From: Holosporaceae bacterium
GTDB lineage: Bacteria > Pseudomonadota > Alphaproteobacteria > UBA3830
NCBI GenBank assembly: GCA_031283445.1
Contig: JAITBT010000068.1
Span: 1 to 41,560, forward strand
DNA: 41,560 nucleotides
Direction of reading: 5' to 3'
Shown here one piece after another: positions 1 through 8,628 of the stretch. The notes below the pieces were generated by a model. It did not search any database, was not told the DNA's origin, and saw nothing but the letters and a program-made list of their open reading frames with translations. The position numbers and the translations under genes are program-made. The stretch's first letter is position 1; the number at the start of each line of letters is the position of its first letter.

Positions 1-326
1 GATTCAATCTAATCGCTGCAATTTGTAACAAGAAAAATTCTTTATGCTAGTTTCGAAAGAGGTCTAATATAGTAAAATGTGTATATCATAATATTCGAGA
101 AATGTAAAATTTTCGTTAATTTGTATGCTATCCCATGAATTTTGTTTTTTTAAAAAAAACAGATGTTTTCATTGTTTGGGTACATCTGACAATGCACAAC
201 ACCTCTTCTATCAGGTATCAAATTATAGAGAAATATGAAACTTCCTCTATTTCCATATAATTGGGAATCACCATCTAGTTACTCATTGATATTTTTGCAC
301 TAAGTTATGTTTTTGCAGATTCGTTA
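1..326. other. Non-coding left edge
   Basis: No credible coding region was seen on either strand; the short ATG-initiated frames I checked on the plus strand stop within a few codons. The stretch is very AT-rich. The only structure I can support is the hairpin plus T-run listed separately at 152-188, which would end the minus-strand recR transcript. A T-run followed by an A-run at 144-159 forms a weak palindrome next to it. Confidence 0.5.
152..188 (-). terminator. Rho-independent terminator after recR
   Basis: Read on the minus strand, CAGATGT (188-182) pairs perfectly with ACATCTG (166-160) across a 15-nt loop, and eight T residues follow at once (A-run 152-159 on plus). This 7-bp stem with a U-tract is the classic intrinsic terminator form. 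It lies about 140 nt beyond the recR stop codon and would close the holB-recR transcript. The stem is only moderately G+C-rich, so strength is uncertain. Confidence 0.55.
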
Positions 327-914
327 TTATCCTCTAGCTGAGAATGCTGCGAATAAAGTTCCATCATCCATGTAGTCTAATTCTCCACCAACTGGAATTC
401 CACGGGCCAATGATGTGATCTTGATATCTTTATTTTTAAAAAAGCTCTTAATATAATGCTCTGTAGTTTGTCCCTCTACGGTCGCACTCAGAGCAATTAT
501 GATTTCGGTAACGGAGTTCTCATGGCATCGCTTCTGAAGCTCTTCCAACATTAGAAATTCTGGCCCTTGTCCTTCGAGAGAAGATAGTAAACCTTTCAGA
601 ACATGATATTGACCGCCGAAGCACGATGTTCTCTCGATGGCCCAAAGGTCGGCGACATTTTCTACTATACAAATTACATCCTGCCGACGTTTTTTATCCG
701 AACAAATGGAACAAACGTCAGAAAAAGTATCAATGTTAAAACAAGCCGGACAGACCTGGACGTTTTTAAAAACGTGGTCCATATTTTGCAGTAAAGGTTC
801 TAGGCTTTGTTCGCGGTTTCTTATGAGATGGATAACTATTCGCCGAGCGGATCTCGGTCCAAGTCCCGGTAATCTTGAAATTTTTTGTATCAGTGTTTCT
901 ATGTCCGGACTCAT
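327..914 (-). CDS. recR: Recombination mediator protein RecR
   Basis: RecR works with RecO (and RecF) to load RecA on gapped DNA during recombinational repair. The 195-aa product has the family layout: a helix-hairpin-helix segment near residues 15-30 (LPGLGPRSARR), a four-cysteine zinc finger at C55, C58, C68 and C71, then a Toprim domain from about residue 79 (VENVADL, with the conserved acidic residue). Length matches the usual ~200 aa. The ATG start is preceded by AGGT in TAGGTAAAGAATGTA. The gene begins 8 nt after the holB stop; DNA polymerase III subunit genes commonly lie next to recR. An intrinsic terminator follows at 152-188. Confidence 0.96.
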   Translation of the reverse strand: MSPDIETLIQKISRLPGLGPRSARRIVIHLIRNREQSLEPLLQNMDHVFKNVQVCPACFNIDTFSDVCSICSDKKRRQDVICIVENVADLWAIERTSCFGGQYHVLKGLLSSLEGQGPEFLMLEELQKRCHENSVTEIIIALSATVEGQTTEHYIKSFFKNKDIKITSLARGIPVGGELDYMDDGTLFAAFSARG

Positions 915-922
915 TACATTCT

Positions 923-1903
923 TTACCTAAAAAATCTTTCAAATACATTTAGTATGACAGCGTTCGGAGCCAATATCAGAGCTTTACTCATGTTTATTAG
1001 GAGAACGATCTCTTGAATTTTTTTAATTTCATTATCTATGTGATCTTTTTTCGCCACCGTTGGTTTAAGGATTTCAATTTCTTCTTTAAATTTTTCATTT
1101 CCAATGCCGCCTAGCATCTCAACGTATATTTTTAATATCCTTAATATGCTTGCTTTTATTAGTTCGAAATTGTCGCACAGGTTATTGTCAATAATCCATT
1201 TGAGTGTTTGTTGATATAGAGTTCCTTCATGAAAAAAAGCCTTTAGAATATTATCATAAATCTCAATCCCGTTATTCTCATGCAACAGCAATGCGTGCCC
1301 CACTGACCCCTCCGACAGTTGGGCTAATCTTTCTGCATTTTTTACTTGCATATCATCCAAAATTCTCTTGACTATAGATTCTTCTAGAGGATGAAAATAT
1401 ATTTTTGCAGAACGTGATAATAATGTCAGCGGTATTATATTCAAGTTATCACAAATCATGATAATTGCTGTGTCCTTTGGAGGTTCTTCCAATATTTTTA
1501 GCAATGAATTGTAAGTATTTTTATTTAAATTGGATGTATCCTCCAATATCACAACTCTCCACTTCGACATGGCAGGAGATTTCTTAATACGGAGAAATAA
1601 TTTCCGAGTATCCGCTATAGAAAGAGACTCGTCTATTTGTTCCAGCACAAAAAAATCCGGATGCATTCGAGAGTCCACAAGTTTATGTATGGGATCTGTT
1701 TGATCCAAATCCAAGGTGTTTTCGTAAGTAATAGTATTTGAAAGGAGGCGTTTGGCAAATTTAACCGCCATACGGGCTTTCCCAATTCCGCTTCTACCGT
1801 GGAAAATCCAGGTCGGAAATACTTTATTATGAAGCAACGTTTTCGCCAACACTGCTTCTTCCTTTTCATGTCCACGTACCTGATATGTCTTCTCTCCGGC
1901 CAT
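923..1903 (-). CDS. holB: DNA polymerase III subunit delta' (clamp loader)
   Basis: This clamp-loader subunit helps place the sliding clamp on primed DNA. The 326-aa protein has an AAA+ core: a Walker A-like loop GRSGIGKA at residues 36-43, a sensor-type segment around VVILEDTSNLN followed by NSLLKILEEPP, the hallmark of DnaX/HolB ATPase cores. The C-terminal third is helical and poorly conserved, as usual for delta'. The four-cysteine zinc module seen in many HolB and DnaX proteins is not evident. tmk, which often precedes holB, is absent; the upstream neighbour is the small UPF0434 gene. The gene lies 8 nt from recR and probably shares its transcript. Confidence 0.9.
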   Translation of the reverse strand: MAGEKTYQVRGHEKEEAVLAKTLLHNKVFPTWIFHGRSGIGKARMAVKFAKRLLSNTITYENTLDLDQTDPIHKLVDSRMHPDFFVLEQIDESLSIADTRKLFLRIKKSPAMSKWRVVILEDTSNLNKNTYNSLLKILEEPPKDTAIIMICDNLNIIPLTLLSRSAKIYFHPLEESIVKRILDDMQVKNAERLAQLSEGSVGHALLLHENNGIEIYDNILKAFFHEGTLYQQTLKWIIDNNLCDNFELIKASILRILKIYVEMLGGIGNEKFKEEIEILKPTVAKKDHIDNEIKKIQEIVLLINMSKALILAPNAVILNVFERFFR

Positions 1904-1918
1904 TTTTATAAAGCAGTA

Positions 1919-2083
1919 TTAGGGAGATTCATCTAACACGAAAGGAATTCCATCCTGAATTGCATAGTAAGTAGATGATTCCTTGCATACCAATCTGTCG
2001 GATTCTAACTTCAATGACCCTCCACTTTTGGGACACACTAATATTTTCAATAAATCTTCACTTATTAGTGGAGTCTCCTTCAT
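1919..2083 (-). CDS. UPF0434/Trm112-like small protein (YcaR family), 54 aa
   Basis: A hand-found 54-aa frame, ATG at 2083-2081 and TAA at 1921-1919. The sequence carries the family pattern LLKILVCPKSGGSL, then LVCKES, then YAIQDGIPFVL, typical of YcaR/UPF0434, a Trm112-like mini-protein. The second cysteine of the usual first CxxC is Ser and the second pair keeps one Cys, so zinc binding is doubtful; from memory many alphaproteobacterial members have a similar CPxTKG variant. Molecular role is unclear: Trm112 proteins activate methyltransferases, but that is only inference here. The start lies one base after the rho stop codon, so translation is probably coupled. Confidence 0.88.
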   Translation of the reverse strand: MKETPLISEDLLKILVCPKSGGSLKLESDRLVCKESSTYYAIQDGIPFVLDESP

Positions 2084-2084
2084 A

Positions 2085-3344
2085 TTATTGGTTCATGTTA
2101 TTGAAAAAGTCCATATTATTTTTGGTTACCTTTAATTTGTCTATCAAAAATTCCATTCCATCAGACGCTCCCATGGGCATCAAAACTCTTCTCAGGACCC
2201 ACATCTTAGACAAAGTGGCCCGATCCACAAGTAATTCTTCCTTTCTTGTTCCTGATTTTGTTATGTCAATTGCCGGGAACGTTCTTTTATCTGATAATTT
2301 CCTATCCAACACAATTTCGGCATTTCCTGTTCCTTTAAATTCTTCAAATATTACATCATCCATTCGGGATCCAGTTTCCACCAAAGCTGTTCCTATGATG
2401 GTTAAGGAGCCCCCTTCTTCAATATTACGCGCTGCTCCGAAAATTCTTTTCGGTCGTTGTAGTGCATTCGCGTCCACTCCTCCCGTAAGAACTTTACCAG
2501 AGGATGGGCAGACGGTATTGTAAGCTCTGGCTAGGCGTGTAATGGAGTCCAACAAAATAATCACATCCTTTTTGTGTTCTACGAGCCTCTTAGCTTTTTC
2601 AATAACCATCTCTGCTACTTGCACATGACGCGTCGGCACCTCATCGAATGTAGAGCTAACAACTTCGCCTTTAACAGATCTCCTCATGTCTGTCACTTCC
2701 TCCGGTCGCTCGTCGATAAGTAAAACGATTAGGTGCGCTTCCGCCGAATTGGTCGTGATAGCACGAGCTATATTTTGCAGCATCACCGTCTTGCCTGTTC
2801 TCGGCGGTGCTACTATCAACGCCCTCTGGCCCCTCCCCAGTGGACATACAATTTCAATGATGCGAGTGGTCATGTCTTTTTCCTGCGGATTATCGATGAA
2901 CTCTAATGTCAACTTCGAATTAGGGTACAGCGGCGTTAGGTCGTCGAAGTTAATACGATGCTTAACTACATCCAGAGTGTCATTGTTCACAGAATTTAAT
3001 TTCGAAATAGCAAAATATCTTTCTCCTTCCTTTGGAGAGCGTATCAGGCCCTCTAGGGTATCACCTGTTTTCAGACTATATTTTCTAATTTGAGATGGAG
3101 ATACATAAATATCGTCCGACCCTGCCATATAATTTGCTTCCGGCGAACGCAAAAACCCAAATCCATCCTGCAGTACTTCCAGCACTCCTTCTCCAAGTAT
3201 TTCAATCTCATTTTCGGAAAGCTTTTTTAGAATCGCAAACATAAGATCCTGGCGCTTAAGCGCAGCCGCATTTTCTAGTTCCAAGCTTTCTGCAAAACTC
3301 AGCAACTCCGCAGGCGTTTTAGCCTTTATATCTTTTAGTCTCAT
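2085..3344 (-). CDS. rho: Transcription termination factor Rho
   Basis: Hexameric RNA-dependent ATPase that ends transcription at unstructured RNA. The 419-aa product is full length. It shows an N-terminal helical Rho_N domain (residues 1-45), an RNA-binding cold-shock-like fold around 50-120 ([13 protein letters not shown]), then the RecA-like motor with Walker A APPRTGKT, Walker [17 protein letters not shown], the Q-loop segment [14 protein letters not shown] and the R-loop region GTGNAEI. The ATG is preceded by AAAGAGAAAAT, a weak ribosome site. tRNA-Phe lies 103 nt upstream on the same strand and the UPF0434 gene starts one base after its stop. Confidence 0.98.
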   Translation of the reverse strand: MRLKDIKAKTPAELLSFAESLELENAAALKRQDLMFAILKKLSENEIEILGEGVLEVLQDGFGFLRSPEANYMAGSDDIYVSPSQIRKYSLKTGDTLEGLIRSPKEGERYFAISKLNSVNNDTLDVVKHRINFDDLTPLYPNSKLTLEFIDNPQEKDMTTRIIEIVCPLGRGQRALIVAPPRTGKTVMLQNIARAITTNSAEAHLIVLLIDERPEEVTDMRRSVKGEVVSSTFDEVPTRHVQVAEMVIEKAKRLVEHKKDVIILLDSITRLARAYNTVCPSSGKVLTGGVDANALQRPKRIFGAARNIEEGGSLTIIGTALVETGSRMDDVIFEEFKGTGNAEIVLDRKLSDKRTFPAIDITKSGTRKEELLVDRATLSKMWVLRRVLMPMGASDGMEFLIDKLKVTKNNMDFFNNMNQ

Positions 3345-3447
3345 ATTTTCTCTTTAATTTTTAATGATCTTCCACAAATAACTAACGCAACAATATCCGC
3401 CGAAACAAATCATCATGACCTTTCCTGCCAAATACTATGCCACTGGA

Positions 3448-3523
3448 TGGTGCCTAGGGCCGGAATTGAACCAACGACACGAGGATTTTCAGTCCTCTGC
3501 TCTACCTACTGAGCTACCTAGGC
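3448..3523 (-). tRNA. tRNA-Phe (GAA)
   Basis: The minus strand folds as a 76-nt cloverleaf: acceptor GCCTAGG pairs with CCTAGGC, the D arm holds AGCTCAGT, the anticodon loop reads CTGAAAA (anticodon GAA), the T loop has GGTTCAATTCC, and the discriminator A is followed by an encoded CCA (3450-3448). It lies between rnpA and rho with its own good promoter at 3535-3563. Confidence 0.97.
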
Positions 3524-3534
3524 CTCTTCTAACT

Positions 3535-3563
3535 CATATAGATTAAATTCCATTCATTGTCCA
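3535..3563 (-). promoter_or_regulatory. Sigma70-type promoter for tRNA-Phe
   Basis: On the minus strand, TGGACA (3563-3558) is separated by exactly 17 nt from TATATG (3540-3535). This is five of six matches to the -35 consensus and four of six to the -10. The -10 ends 11 nt before the mature tRNA 5' end, as expected for a stable RNA promoter. Confidence 0.6.
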
Positions 3564-3642
3564 GAGCCCAGACCTAAATTTTTTCTGCAGGGCGAAATTC
3601 TCTCCATCTGACTCTTTTCTTCCTCCATCCATTGCTCATATC

Positions 3643-4044
3643 TCAACACCTAGCCTTGCTTGCGCTACTACTGCGAATCCTTTCTTGATCCATCACTTTA
3701 TATTTCAAAATTCTACTGTTCAAAAAACGCACAGCAGAAATAGCTTCGCAAAGGAGGTCACTCCATTCCATATGGAACACATGCCTTCTTGCTATTAACA
3801 CATAATCCACTCCGTCGAGACTGTCCTTTTTGAAGATCTCTTCCGCTGCTGCCCTCATTCTCCGCTTGCATCGATTCCGGATGACTGCATTTCCCACTTT
3901 TTTTGTGACCGTGAACCCGACTCTAAACTTTCTCTCATTATTAAAATCACCCTGGATTACTAACGCATCTGTTTTTGCATAAAATCCAGATCGCGACACT
4001 CTTACGAAATCCGCTCTTTTTCTGATTCTAAAATCCTTTTTCAA
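3643..4044 (-). CDS. rnpA: Ribonuclease P protein component
   Basis: Protein subunit of RNase P, which trims tRNA 5' leaders together with the catalytic RNA. The 133-aa basic protein has the N-terminal pattern FRIRKRADFVRVSRSG and the signature RNRCKRRMRAAAEE near residues 57-70, the RNA-contacting RNR motif. No ATG lies in frame near the N-terminus; the start chosen is TTG at 4044-4042, with AGGA about 10 nt upstream. It follows rpmH by 44 nt, the nearly universal rpmH-rnpA arrangement. yidD and yidC, the usual next genes, are absent here. Confidence 0.94.
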   Translation of the reverse strand: MKKDFRIRKRADFVRVSRSGFYAKTDALVIQGDFNNERKFRVGFTVTKKVGNAVIRNRCKRRMRAAAEEIFKKDSLDGVDYVLIARRHVFHMEWSDLLCEAISAVRFLNSRILKYKVMDQERIRSSSASKARC

Positions 4045-4088
4045 AAAGACATGTCCTAATTTACGTACCTCACCTCTCGCTACAAAAG

Positions 4089-4220
4089 TCAGGCCGACAA
4101 TCTCTCTCTGCCTTTCGCTCTCCGCGCCTTCAGAATATGCTTTCCAGACTCTGTTCTCGTCCGAAACCCATGCCGCCGTTTTCGTATTAATCTACTCGGG
4201 TTATAAGTCGGCTTCGCCAT
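4089..4220 (-). CDS. rpmH: 50S ribosomal protein L34
   Basis: A hand-found 43-aa frame below usual length cut-offs. It carries the L34 pattern: [20 protein letters not shown], then a short linker and [13 protein letters not shown], very rich in Arg and Lys. The ATG (4220-4218) is preceded by a strong ribosome site GGAGGAGAA and the frame ends in TGA. The rpmH-rnpA pair confirms the call. The usual second residue Lys is Ala here (MAKPTY rather than MKRTY). Confidence 0.96.
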   Translation of the reverse strand: MAKPTYNPSRLIRKRRHGFRTRTESGKHILKARRAKGRERLSA

Positions 4221-4317
4221 TTCTCCTCCATATCATGCACTCCATTGCAGCAGCTCCTGGTAAAAAAATCAAGAAACCACTCAATCTTTTGATCAACCTT
4301 TACTTTTAGATACGCCA

Positions 4318-5019
4318 CTATATATACTTCCGGGCCACAATCATTATTGTTGTTCTATTTGGCTTTGCTTTCAACTTCCAGGTTGCGACTCTTTTCTCCT
4401 CCCCGGATGTGATGGCCCTCCTTGCCTCCAATGCAAGACTCCATGTGCTGTTCAATCTTCGTTCGAAGCCTATCCCGACCGACGGGAAAAATGATCCAAA
4501 CGATCCCCTAACTCCGCCAGGACCGGTCAGCGCTTCTCCGCAGACTCTCTCAAACCCAACCGTCAAATACGACAGCCGGCCTTGCACAGCGTCGGCGCAT
4601 CCAAAGAGCAAGCGCGCATTTAGACCGACCGACGAATTATGCTCTAGGCCTAATTCCCTGCTCTCGGAATATGTTGCATCTCCCTCCAGCCTTTTAAAAA
4701 GATCCATTGCGATCCCGGTATAATATTCCTTATGAATCAGGGTACCAAAACCAGCGAGCAGTGCGAACTCAGCCAAGTTATCCGTTCTTTCATGAGTCAC
4801 TCGTCTACCATCATTCCGGTCCGCCGTAGCTTCCAGAGTATGTCTAGATAGGCCCATGCCGAGCCCCACCCACGCGCCTCCCATGTCTCTTTCAGGCTCA
4901 CCTAGCTGAGCGAATTCTTCTTCTGGCGGTCTCGCTTCATCCGGTTCCACTTCGCGCGCTGCCAACAAAACATCCACGACAGAAAATGCCAGATACACCA
5001 TTATCATCATTTTTTTCAT
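4318..5019 (-). CDS. Putative secreted beta-barrel-like protein, unknown function
   Basis: I do not recognise a named family. The chosen ATG (5019-5017) has GGAGA seven bases upstream and yields a protein of about 233 aa with an N-terminal signal peptide (MKKMMIMVYLAFSVVDVLLAA). A frame extending 21 residues further upstream exists but has no ribosome site. After an acidic linker the chain alternates polar and hydrophobic residues with glycines (WVGLGMGLSRH, FALLAGFGTLIHKEYYTGIAMDLF, FFPSVGIGFERRL, WSLALEARRAI), as in small outer-membrane barrels. The C-terminal residues do not give the usual terminal Phe. Base composition is clearly richer in G+C (one 60-base row near 62%) than flanking genes, which may mean transfer or strong selection. 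Location in the outer membrane is inference. Confidence 0.6.
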   Translation of the reverse strand: MKKMMIMVYLAFSVVDVLLAAREVEPDEARPPEEEFAQLGEPERDMGGAWVGLGMGLSRHTLEATADRNDGRRVTHERTDNLAEFALLAGFGTLIHKEYYTGIAMDLFKRLEGDATYSESRELGLEHNSSVGLNARLLFGCADAVQGRLSYLTVGFERVCGEALTGPGGVRGSFGSFFPSVGIGFERRLNSTWSLALEARRAITSGEEKRVATWKLKAKPNRTTIMIVARKYI

Positions 5020-5102
5020 GACACATCTCCGTCTAGAACATTTCACGTTTCTGCGAACTAAAACTAATGCCACAAAGAACAATCACGATTCATTGCTTCT
5101 TA

Positions 5103-5375
5103 CTAGTTTACCGCATCTTTCAAATTTTTACCAGGTCTAAAACGGACTGATCTCCGAGGAGGAATATCAATCGCAGCACCTGTTTTGAAGTTCCGCCCAC
5201 TCCTGCCGGCAGTTTTTTTCACAGAAAAACTCCCGAACCCTACCAGCACCACATCCTCGTCTTTCCCGAGAGTTCCTTCCATGATGGTAATGAGGGAATT
5301 AATAGCTTTTTCTGAATCTGACTTTATTAATCCACTGTTTTTTGATATTGCATCAATTAGTTCTGATTTATTCAT
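5103..5375 (-). CDS. HU-family DNA-binding protein
   Basis: Histone-like dimeric DNA-bending protein of the nucleoid. The 90-aa product has the full HU/IHF fold: N-terminal helices MNKSELIDAISKNSG, the GFGSFSVKKTAGRSGRN strand-turn, and the beta-arm tip IDIPPRRSVRFRPGKNLK containing the DNA-intercalating proline (IPP). Length is typical of HU rather than the longer IHF subunits. GGGAG lies about 7 nt before the ATG. It stands alone upstream of the barrel-like gene, in a 97-nt gap after trpS. Confidence 0.95.
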   Translation of the reverse strand: MNKSELIDAISKNSGLIKSDSEKAINSLITIMEGTLGKDEDVVLVGFGSFSVKKTAGRSGRNFKTGAAIDIPPRRSVRFRPGKNLKDAVN

Positions 5376-5472
5376 GGCATGCTCCCATACTTCCTACAGT
5401 GTCTGAGTCTGAATTGTTTCTATTGAAAAAGCAATAGTATTTCCTTTTTCAAAATCCTAACTAATTGAGTTT

Positions 5473-6480
5473 CTAGAATTTTTCATCGAAAAAAAACACA
5501 CCCATTGCTTCTTTTACTTCCGCAAGTGTCGCCTGCGCAACACTTTTTGCCTTTTTTGTTCCCTCGGAACATATTTCAAGTAAAACTTTTTTGGACAAAG
5601 ATTCTCTTTTCTCTCGTATTGGTTTTATTTCCTGCTGCAAAATTTCATTTAAAAGGGATTTTAAAACCATATCACCCAGTCCTCCTTTAGCATATCGGAC
5701 TTTGAGGGAAGCAACCTCTTCCTTATTTGTGTAAAATGCGTCAAGGTATGTGAATACAACGTTACCTTCGATTTTTCCCGGATCCGATGCACTTATGTGA
5801 TTCGGATCAGTGAACATAGAATTGACTTTCTCCTTTATGGTTGTTGGAGAATCCTTCAGGAAAATAGCGTTGTTCAAAGATTTGCTAGCTTTGGCTTTTC
5901 CATCGATTCCTACCAAACGGCCAACTTTACTGAGGTACGCCTGGGATTCTTTAAGGCAACTTGTATTGTAAAGCCTATTAAATTTACGAACAATTTCGTT
6001 GGATAGTTCTATCATAGGTAGCTGATCTTCTCCAACGGGCACCAATTCTGCCTTAAAGGCAGTTATGTCTGCAGCCTGACTAACGGGATAGCACAAAAAG
6101 CCAACTGCAACAGATTTTCCAAGATCTTTTTGAGCTATTTCTGCTTTAACTGTGGGATTCCGTTCTAACCTAGAGATTGACACCAAATTCATATAATATA
6201 CTGTCAATTCTGTCAATGCTGGAATTTGTGATTGGATAAATATTGTCGTCATTTCTGGATCTATGCCTGCCGCAATATAATCGGCTGTAACTTCCAGGAT
6301 GCTATCCATTATTTTTTGAGTATTTTCAAAATAATCCGTAAAAGCTTGAACATCAGCAATCATTATATATTGATTATGAGAAGACTGTAGCTCGACTCTG
6401 CTTTTCAGCGATCCGACCAAATGCCCCAGGTGCAAACTACCGGTTGGCCTATCCCCTGTGAGTACTACTTTCCCAGCCAT
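5473..6480 (-). CDS. trpS: Tryptophan--tRNA ligase
   Basis: Class I synthetase charging tRNA-Trp. The 335-aa protein matches the bacterial TrpRS length. It shows GDRPTGSLHLGHLVGSLK at residues 9-26, with the HIGH-type motif HLGH at 16-19; the tryptophan-pocket segment GEDQLPMIELSNEI; and the KMSKS-type loop KASKS near residue 197 followed by the typical NNAIFLKDS. tRNA-Leu lies 20 nt upstream on the same strand, so trpS may be read from the tRNA-Leu promoter. Confidence 0.97.
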   Translation of the reverse strand: MAGKVVLTGDRPTGSLHLGHLVGSLKSRVELQSSHNQYIMIADVQAFTDYFENTQKIMDSILEVTADYIAAGIDPEMTTIFIQSQIPALTELTVYYMNLVSISRLERNPTVKAEIAQKDLGKSVAVGFLCYPVSQAADITAFKAELVPVGEDQLPMIELSNEIVRKFNRLYNTSCLKESQAYLSKVGRLVGIDGKAKASKSLNNAIFLKDSPTTIKEKVNSMFTDPNHISASDPGKIEGNVVFTYLDAFYTNKEEVASLKVRYAKGGLGDMVLKSLLNEILQQEIKPIREKRESLSKKVLLEICSEGTKKAKSVAQATLAEVKEAMGVFFFDEKF

Positions 6481-6500
6481 GATCTTCCTTCTATCTACGC

Positions 6501-6587
6501 TGGTACCCTTGGAGGGATTTGAACCCCCACGTCCTTACGAACAACAGATTTTGAGTCTATCGCGTCTACCAATTCCGCCACAAGGGC
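6501..6587 (-). tRNA. tRNA-Leu (CAA)
   Basis: An 87-nt class II tRNA on the minus strand: acceptor GCCCTTG pairs with CAAGGGT (first pair G-U), anticodon stem ATAGA/TCTGT closes loop CTCAAAA (anticodon CAA, reads UUG), a long variable arm follows, the T arm contains GGTTCAAATCC, and CCA is encoded (6503-6501). Confidence 0.96.
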
Positions 6588-6599
6588 AACACGATCCAT

Positions 6600-6628
6600 C
6601 GTATACATTAGTTTTACTAAACAATCAA
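6600..6628 (-). promoter_or_regulatory. Probable promoter of tRNA-Leu/trpS
   Basis: On the minus strand TTGATT (6628-6623) and TATACG (6605-6600) are 17 nt apart, and the -10 lies 12 nt before the mature tRNA-Leu 5' end. Four of six matches at each hexamer. No other promoter is apparent before trpS. Confidence 0.5.
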
Positions 6629-6703
6629 GATGTTTCTTTTGAGGAATATGCCATCTACAGATTGTACAATGCGACAACCTCTGTTCGTTCGATCATTTAT
6701 ATG

Positions 6704-7543
6704 CTATAGTAAATGCGCTTTTATAACTCGGTCTATGGCATTTAAATCTTTTCTTATTTCATCTACTTGGAGGCCATTATTAAGCAAAATCTGCGTAACT
6801 TCTTCCGCTTGGCCATAACCAATCTCGAGAAATATTGCTCCATCTGGTTTAAGCCACCTTGCGATGAGTGGAGCTATAATTGCATAAGCATCCAGTCCTG
6901 TTGGCCCTCCATCTAACGCTATCCGAGGATCATAATTTCGGACGTTCTCCTTTAATTGGGAAATATCATTGGTTTTTACATAGGGTGGATTAGTAACAAC
7001 AATGTCGAATTTTTGCTTACTTTTGAAACTGCTCCAATCCATCGCAAAAAAGGATGCATTTGTGATGCCTAATTTTTTTTGATTGTATTGGGCGACTGAA
7101 ATTGCATTTGCGCTAACATCGATACCGACACCATATGATTTTTTGTACTCCCATAGTAAACTCAGCAGAATACAACCACTGCCTGTTCCTATATCCAAAA
7201 AATTTAAGGGAGACTCTACATCAAATTGTGATAAAATCGTTTCGATGATCAATTCCGTTTCCGGTCGTGGATCAAGGACTTGAGAATTAACAAAAAAATT
7301 ATGACTCCAAAATGATTTATTATTAAATATCTTCGACAGAGGTTCATTTTTTTTATAGCGATCCAGCATGTTCAGAAGCAACTGCATCTCCATAGGATCC
7401 AGATATACATCTTCTGCCTTAAAGATGATCTTCTCTATCAGGAGACTTTTTATATGTGCAATAATTAATCGTAAATCTTTTACGCTGATATTATCAGGAC
7501 AATATTTTGCGATTATATCTGGAACCGAAGGCAAATTAATCAT
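6704..7543 (-). CDS. prmC: Release factor glutamine N5-methyltransferase PrmC
   Basis: PrmC methylates the glutamine of the GGQ motif in release factors, using S-adenosylmethionine. The 279-aa product has a helical N-terminal domain, then a Rossmann methyltransferase domain: [10 protein letters not shown], the SAM loop [13 protein letters not shown], and the catalytic VVTNPPYV motif that binds the target Gln. Length is typical. It overlaps the 3' end of prfA by 8 bases, so enzyme and substrate are co-expressed, the classic prfA-prmC arrangement. Confidence 0.97.
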   Translation of the reverse strand: MINLPSVPDIIAKYCPDNISVKDLRLIIAHIKSLLIEKIIFKAEDVYLDPMEMQLLLNMLDRYKKNEPLSKIFNNKSFWSHNFFVNSQVLDPRPETELIIETILSQFDVESPLNFLDIGTGSGCILLSLLWEYKKSYGVGIDVSANAISVAQYNQKKLGITNASFFAMDWSSFKSKQKFDIVVTNPPYVKTNDISQLKENVRNYDPRIALDGGPTGLDAYAIIAPLIARWLKPDGAIFLEIGYGQAEEVTQILLNNGLQVDEIRKDLNAIDRVIKAHLL

Positions 7544-8618
7544 CTCTTTGAAAATTTGCTATCTGTTCTTCCTGATCGAATTCGATAAGAGCTCGGATAA
7601 TTTCATCTAGTCCTACGCCCTCCATTATCTGGGGTAGTTTATACAGCGTCAAGCCAATTCTATGATCAGATACTCGTCCCTGTGGATAATTATAAGTGCG
7701 AATGCGTTCTGATCTATCTCCGGTACCAACTTGGGAACGGCGATTATCGGCACGAGCCGCATGCAGTTTTTGTCTTTCTAAATCGTATAGTCGGGATCGT
7801 AATATTTTCATGGCTTTCAGTCGATTCATATGCTGCGAGCGCTCATCCTGCTGCACTACTACTATTCCGCTGGGTATGTGTGTGATTCTTACAGCGCTCT
7901 CAGTTTTATTGACGTGCTGGCCACCGGCTCCGGAAGCTCTCATAACATCGATTTTTAAATCTGCCTCGTCGATTCGGACGTCGACTTCCTCTGCCTCCGG
8001 GAGGACAGCCACTGTTGCTGTCGATGTATGTACGCGGCCACTTGCTTCTGTTACCGGTATTCGCTGGACCCGGTGAACACCGGACTCAAATTTTAAATAG
8101 GAAAAAACACCCTTTCCCGAAATGCATGCGGACGCTTCCTTAATGCTTCCGATGCCAGATTCTGATGAGCATATAACTTCAAACTTCCATCCTCTATATT
8201 CCGAATATTTGTGATACATCCTAAAAAGGTCTGCCGCAAATAAACCAGCTTCGTCTCCGCCGGTTCCAGCTCTGATCTCCAGGATTGCATTTTTTTCATC
8301 ACCTATATCTTTAGGGATTAGCATTATTTTTATTTCTTTTTCTATTTGAATGATTGCCGCTTTCACATTTTTTATTTCATTAGTTGCCAGCTCTTTAAAA
8401 TCATGCTCGAGGGAAGGGTCGCTGATCATTTCTTCCAATTCGGTTAATTCCTTATTGTTTTTTTTATGCTTATCTGTAAGCAAAATAAAATCTTCAAGAT
8501 TGGAAAATTCTTTTGATAATTTTATAAAGTTTTCAGAATCTTTAGCACATTCCAACATTTGTTCTTTTAGCGATTCGTAACGTTTGAGTATTTTTTCGAT
8601 GGTGGTTTCGAGAGACAT
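7536..8618 (-). CDS. prfA: Peptide chain release factor 1
   Basis: RF1 ends translation at UAA and UAG. The 360-aa protein has the stop-codon-recognising PxT tripeptide as PVT in [16 protein letters not shown], which separates it from RF2 (SPF), and the GGQ catalytic loop in [16 protein letters not shown]. An N-terminal coiled-coil domain (residues 1-100) and the domain [14 protein letters not shown] are also present. It starts 10 nt after plsC and overlaps prmC. Confidence 0.98.
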   Translation of the reverse strand: MSLETTIEKILKRYESLKEQMLECAKDSENFIKLSKEFSNLEDFILLTDKHKKNNKELTELEEMISDPSLEHDFKELATNEIKNVKAAIIQIEKEIKIMLIPKDIGDEKNAILEIRAGTGGDEAGLFAADLFRMYHKYSEYRGWKFEVICSSESGIGSIKEASACISGKGVFSYLKFESGVHRVQRIPVTEASGRVHTSTATVAVLPEAEEVDVRIDEADLKIDVMRASGAGGQHVNKTESAVRITHIPSGIVVVQQDERSQHMNRLKAMKILRSRLYDLERQKLHAARADNRRSQVGTGDRSERIRTYNYPQGRVSDHRIGLTLYKLPQIMEGVGLDEIIRALIEFDQEEQIANFQRDD

Positions 8619-8628
8619 AATTTGCCCT

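Noticed and set aside
1975-2523. Plus-strand frame of 182 codons
   Set aside because: Antisense to rho and the UPF0434 gene; a shadow of the conserved minus-strand frame.
4050-4052. ATG just upstream of rnpA as its start
   Set aside because: It is out of frame and stops after three codons; TTG at 4044 is the only sensible start.
5423-5452. 9-bp perfect inverted repeat TTGAAAAAG/CTTTTTCAA upstream of the HU gene
   Set aside because: No T-run follows on either strand, so it is not a clear terminator; AT-rich repeats of this size are expected by chance. It could be an operator, but nothing supports that.
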